Positions 61,701 through 64,000 of a DNA stretch of 64,000 nucleotides are shown here, in pieces. Position numbers and translations under genes: made by a program. The notes below the pieces were generated by a model that searched no databases, was not told where the DNA came from, and worked only from the letters and a program-made list of their open reading frames with translations. Within the stretch, counting starts at the first letter, position 1. Each line of letters opens with the position of its first letter. The stretch is taken from NCBI RefSeq assembly GCF_963576545.1, contig NC_083645.1, positions 2,442,001 through 2,506,000 of the forward strand. Direction: 5' to 3'. Source of the DNA: Limanda limanda (lineage: Eukaryota; Chordata; Actinopteri; Pleuronectiformes; Pleuronectidae).

Positions 61701-64000
61701 TCATATGAAGTAGAGGCTTCTCATCTCCATAGATCCCAATCGTACAAACCAACGGCACAGGTGGCTGATGCCACGGCATAAGCCATATGTTTAACTGCTG
61801 GCACAGGCTGGCGTCTCAGCCAGTGGTTCAAAAGGTGTGTGTATGAGACAGCCGTGGGGCCGAAGAGGATGGGGTACGTCTGGCAGACGATGTGAGTTCA
61901 ATTTCAGATGATGATGATTAGAGGGTGTCAAATATGTAGATGTCATGACGTAGATAGATACATCCCAAGATCCAAGACGGTGATATTAAAACCAACATTA
62001 ATGGAGTTCATCAAAGGACAGTTACATAATTTAGTTTACAGCTGAAAATTAAATGAATACACAAGTGTGTAGCATCTCTTAACATTAACTTACTCAACTA
62101 ATTGACCTAAATATTTAATATTGTTCCTCTGTCTGGTTGGATTTTTCCTGGTTCTTTTACCCGTTTCTGATTCCAACTCCAATCCTCAATGCATTGTTTT
62201 ACGTTTGTATATAATGCTTAACCACTGGGTCAACCACACCCATCACAATGTTAAATGTTTAGTTTCCTTCGTTGCTCGGATTTTCTCAGACAAGTTTTTC
62301 TAAATCAAACTTGATCTAATTTTTAAATATTTAAAATCCTAAATCAGGAACTTTCTTAAAGTTCCCTGAACTTTAGTTTAGAGTGAAAAGTAAGATCATC
62401 TTGACAAGTCAGAAAATGTTTAGTTCACATTTAAAACGTTGTTCTTCAAGCCAAAATATGACACATTGGTTATAGATAGCATTTCTATTTGGATAACCAA
62501 TTAGTACTGGAGTTAACTGCACAGTGTATGCTTTCTAGTAGATATACAATCCCATGAGGTGCTTCTGTAACAATGAAACCCTCTCAGACTACATTTTGAA
62601 AGTAAAGTGCTGTAGTGATGTTTTTGGTTCAGTAACCCTGTGGTACAGTATCAGATATCTGCCACTCAGTGCCACTTTCATGTGTGACAAATGGTTAAGG
62701 ATAAAATGACACTAGATGCTATGTTAAGCCCAAAGCACACCCCTCTTCAGTGTAAAAAAAATGGGTAAGATTTCTCAAAACAAGAAGTTTTAGTTGAGCA
62801 ATTAGAAATACATGTCAACAACATCTGACAATAAAGTTCCTCCAAAGGAAAATAAAACAATAAGAATCAAGGCCACAGCGTAACCCTGCCTGAGCAACTA
62901 CAACCATCTCTCAGTCAGGGCTCTGCACAAAGACTCAAAATAAGATAAATATTGGTCATCTATATATCTTTTTGAAGGTCTTTACAATCCGCCACAACTA
63001 AATGAACGACTGCTAAAAAGAGACAGAAATCAGGACAGAGTAAAAACAGATCAGGAGAAGTGTCTGCTAGGAAACATGTTCTCCCCACAGAACAAAATAA
63101 CCTGGGTAGCCATTGACTCAGAACAGTAACTCTTAGACAATATAAGATAATACACATAATACACAGTGCAGTTTTTTATGTCTGTTAAACATGTATTCTA
63201 CATACATTTGCCCATATTTAATTAAGTTTCTTGGAATGACTTTAACAGTGTTTAAACACAAAAGTTGTGTATGCAACCTCCTACACTAACTTTCAGCTAA
63301 GAGAAGGATTCTCAAAGTAAAACTACCTCTACAAAAGAACAGGAATTTAAGTTAAACAATCCTCTTAAGGCACATTTGGACCAAGACAAATTGAAATAGG
63401 AAAAACAAAAACATTTCAATGGTTTTATTTGTATAGGCAAGACAACTAATAAACTGATACAAATGGATATAAACTGGAAAGACAAAATTAACATGAAAGC
63501 TGAAACTTTATTTAAAGAAGTCTGATGTCTTTGAGATGTGAAGACTTAGAAGCCCCATGAATAGTATTAGATCTGAGGTTCCCCAAGAAAGCCTTATGCT
63601 ACATCTACCACCAGATTTCACTTAACATACGCCACTATTTAACAAGCTTATTATTTGCACTATTCCCTTTTGCACAGACTGAACATCCTTTACTGTTCAA
63701 CTGTATAACTGTATACAACTATAATATGTAATATAGTTATATGCACACATATATGTTTATATACTAGAACAAACTTCACAAAAAGCTTGTTGCTGTTAAT
63801 TCTGCATATACTACCAACATTGCATTCTCCAATTCTACCCACTTTTATCTGTACCTGGCACTAAAGTATATCTAGTAAGTAGATTTATAGTTGTAGCATC
63901 ACTTGTGTTTTAGTACCGACTGTCTTGCACTAATCTGTAAATAATACTGTCTTTGCCCTTATAGTTAGATACAAACTGCATTTCATTGGCTTCTGCCACA
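58763..64000. other. AT-rich non-coding DNA
   Basis: CA arrays at about 59337-59378 and 61576-61617. Open frames are short (at most 73 codons) and without motifs. I see no gene, RNA, repeat family or regulatory block that I can support. Confidence 0.5.

Overview
This window looks like nuclear DNA of a ray-finned fish, probably a percomorph. The sequence is AT-rich and full of long dinucleotide microsatellites. It also carries several repeat families that I recognise as widespread in teleosts. I found no convincing host protein-coding gene, rRNA or tRNA gene. Nearly all short open frames are chance frames, often opened by microsatellites. One weak candidate exon is noted at 12467-12617. The rest is best read as intergenic or intronic DNA.

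The centrepiece is a nearly complete DIRS-type tyrosine-recombinase retrotransposon at 31342-37594, read on the minus strand (5' end at 37594). It has 139-bp inverted terminal repeats differing at one base. It also has the hallmark internal complementary region (31566-31667), in which the complements of both outer ends lie side by side. In order it carries a long leader with a 313-bp duplicated block, an intact gag-like ORF, a reverse transcriptase/RNase H ORF, a methyltransferase-like tail in another frame, and a tyrosine recombinase with its catalytic residues in place. The coding part is damaged: a frameshift sits on a perfect 33-nt palindrome, there is an in-frame TAA, and the recombinase N-terminus has a frame switch with missing residues. 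The copy therefore looks structurally young but not autonomous.

Other mobile-element remains, left to right: short dispersed repeats at 2.6, 5.0, 7.5, 14.8-15.7, 22.1, 23.7 and 25.1 kb; a decayed L1-like reverse transcriptase at 39.5-40.6 kb (minus); an L2/Rex-like tail at 43.6 kb (plus); a repeat at 44.6-45.0 kb; and two related fragments of a non-LTR element with a C-terminal zinc knuckle and restriction-like endonuclease, at 45.17-45.9 kb and 52.0-53.5 kb (both minus). A tRNA-like SINE copy lies at 48.4 kb. The halves of a GGGGCGTAGC-type repeat at 50.9 and 54.9 kb bracket about 4 kb. Further repeats lie at 57 and 58.3 kb.

The interval 51.1-52.0 kb is unusual. It holds an 89-bp tandem duplication, a heptamer array, a duplicated 26-mer, and a compact cluster of three ETS-type motifs next to a TATA-like box, arranged like a minus-strand core promoter. 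Long simple repeats lie at 12980-13120 (CT), 38941-39076 (GT), 20876-20937 (GT) and 23941-24014 (TA/GA). A 200-base run of N at 47001-47200 is an assembly gap. Family names come from recognising protein and repeat motifs by eye; no database search was run.
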